Shown here one piece after another: positions 6,007-7,110 of a DNA stretch of 7,110 nucleotides. The DNA is taken from assembly GCA_020439605.1 (NCBI GenBank), contig JAGQSI010000095.1, positions 1-7,110 of the forward strand, read 5' to 3'. Made by a program: the position numbers and the translations under genes. Each line of letters begins with the position of its first letter. Within the stretch, counting starts at the first letter, position 1. This DNA comes from Acidimicrobiales bacterium (GTDB lineage Bacteria > Actinomycetota > Acidimicrobiia > Acidimicrobiales > Iamiaceae). Under the pieces are notes generated by a model. It ran no database searches. It had not been told where the DNA came from and was given only the letters and a program-made list of their open reading frames with translations.

Positions 6007-7110
6007 ATGTCTGAACAACTGTCAATTCGAATCGGAGACTCGAAGGTCCAAACTCCGCAGAGCATGACTGTGGTTTCTCCATACGATGGCCACGAGTTTG
6101 CCAAGGTGCCCAGGTGTGGACCTGAACATGTCGAGATGGCGGTAGCTGAGGCCAAGCGTTGCCTTGCGACTGCGTTGCCAGCGTGGAAGAGAGCCGAGAT
6201 CCTCGACTCTGCAGCGCTAGCGATGCAGAGACATAGAGAACGTCTCGCTCAAACCATTGCTCGCGAGGCCGCAAAGCCGATCAGAACCGCTAGAGGGGAG
6301 GCTGAGAGAGCCGTCCTTACCTTCCAGGCTGCCGCAGTTGAGGCACGTACTCTTGCCGGAGAGATGATCCCGATCGAAGGGGCTTCGCCCGGTGAGGGCA
6401 AACTCGCCTTCACAATGCGAGTTCCCCGTGGGGTAGTGGGCGCAATCTCCCCTTTCAACTTCCCACTCAACCTCGTGGTTCACAAGGTTGCCCCGGCCAT
6501 CGCCGCGGGATGCCCGGTAGTGCTGAAACCAGCAAGTCAAACCCCGATATCTGCCATCTTTCTCCAAGAAATCCTGATGGATGAATGTGGCCTACCTCCG
6601 GGCTGGTTCAACATCGTGACGGGCCCCGGCGCATCGGTTGGAGACCCGCTCGTGGACCACCCCGATGTGGCGGTCATCACCTTTACCGGATCACCAGAGG
6701 TTGGCTGGGCAATTGCATCTCGAGCGGCTACCAAGAAGGTTGGCCTAGAACTTGGCAACAATGCACCTGTGATTATCGACGCCAGCGGCGATTGGCGCAC
6801 CGCCTCGGCAAAGATCGCTCTGGCAGGGTTTAGTCATGCGGGTCAGTCCTGCATCTCAACCCAGCGGATCTACGTGCATTCATCAGTTGCCGAAGAGTTC
6901 TCAACGGACCTGGTTCAGCGGGTGAATTCTCTTGTGGTGGGGGACCCAATGGACGAGAACACAGATGTTTCGGCGTTGATCAGCACCTCGGAAGCTGCGA
7001 GGGTCAAGTCCTGGGTGGACGATGCTCAAAACGCTGGGGCAAAGCTCCTCGCCGGTGGTGAACTAGTGGATGGCGTGATGATGCCGACGGTGCTGAGTCA
7101 GGTAACTCCA
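6007..7110 (+). CDS. NAD(P)-dependent aldehyde dehydrogenase (partial, runs off right edge)
   Basis: Oxidises an aldehyde to its carboxylic acid with NAD or NADP, in the cytoplasm. The first 368 codons are open to the window edge; family members are usually 470-500 residues, so roughly the last quarter is missing. The catalytic core is intact: SPFNFPLN with Asn151, VVLKPASQTP with Lys174, FTGSPEVGW (226-234), general base Glu248 in LELGNN, and nucleophile Cys282 in GQSCIS. The spacing Glu to Cys is 34 residues and Asn to Lys is 23, both as in known enzymes. The residue after ELG is Asn251, where Gly is usual in the family signature. The HAGQSCISTQRIYVH stretch and overall look resemble the lactaldehyde/phosphonoacetaldehyde/non-phosphorylating glyceraldehyde-3-phosphate branch, but this is an impression and the substrate is unknown. 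It is divergent from the phosphodiesterase cluster. Confidence 0.95.
   Translation, partial: MSEQLSIRIGDSKVQTPQSMTVVSPYDGHEFAKVPRCGPEHVEMAVAEAKRCLATALPAWKRAEILDSAALAMQRHRERLAQTIAREAAKPIRTARGEAERAVLTFQAAAVEARTLAGEMIPIEGASPGEGKLAFTMRVPRGVVGAISPFNFPLNLVVHKVAPAIAAGCPVVLKPASQTPISAIFLQEILMDECGLPPGWFNIVTGPGASVGDPLVDHPDVAVITFTGSPEVGWAIASRAATKKVGLELGNNAPVIIDASGDWRTASAKIALAGFSHAGQSCISTQRIYVHSSVAEEFSTDLVQRVNSLVVGDPMDENTDVSALISTSEAARVKSWVDDAQNAGAKLLAGGELVDGVMMPTVLSQVTP

Noticed and set aside
6217..6567. Minus-strand frames antisense to the aldehyde dehydrogenase (6217-6567, 6249-6470, 6537-6800)
   Set aside because: The plus-strand frame carries a full set of aldehyde dehydrogenase catalytic motifs through this region; the antisense translations are low-complexity and unrecognisable.

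Overview
The window looks like chromosomal DNA from an actinobacterium of moderate G+C. This is inferred from the lipoprotein signal peptides (short Arg/Lys-rich head, then LTAAC-G-G or LSSC-G), the use of TTG/GTG-type starts, and the style of the transporter proteins. An aquatic acidimicrobial lineage would fit, but the sequence alone cannot fix the taxon. The window is gene-dense. I see no RNA gene, CRISPR array, insertion sequence or phage gene.

Layout: from about 5970 down to 1, everything reads on the minus strand as one probable operon. In transcription order it holds a cytoplasmic glycerophosphodiester phosphodiesterase (5147-5971), two tandem paralogous family-5 substrate-binding lipoproteins (3381-5078 and 1486-3234), a DppB-type permease (451-1404) and a DppC-type permease that runs off the left edge (1-454). 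The two permease genes overlap by ATGA. The matching DppD/DppF-type ATPases are not in the window and are expected beyond the left edge. On the plus strand, starting 35 bases from the annotated start of the phosphodiesterase, an aldehyde dehydrogenase gene (6007-7110) runs off the right edge.

How it may work together: the lipoproteins would capture solute outside the membrane, the DppB/DppC pair would carry it across, and the phosphodiesterase would cleave imported glycerophosphodiesters to glycerol 3-phosphate plus an alcohol. The divergent aldehyde dehydrogenase could oxidise an aldehyde derived from that alcohol. The individual gene families are secure. The pathway linking them is inference from gene order, and the transporter may simply import peptides.

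The most solid non-coding signal is a perfect 12-bp inverted repeat (1423-1452) between the second binding-protein gene and the permease gene. It lies directly before the permease ribosome binding site and lacks a T-tract, so it looks like an intercistronic stability or attenuation element. The gaps at 3235-3380 and 5079-5146 hold only weak hairpins and ribosome binding sites. No gap exceeds 300 bases. I found no clearly undescribed system. The best candidates for novelty are the paired binding proteins and the coupling of a phosphodiesterase to a family-5 importer.
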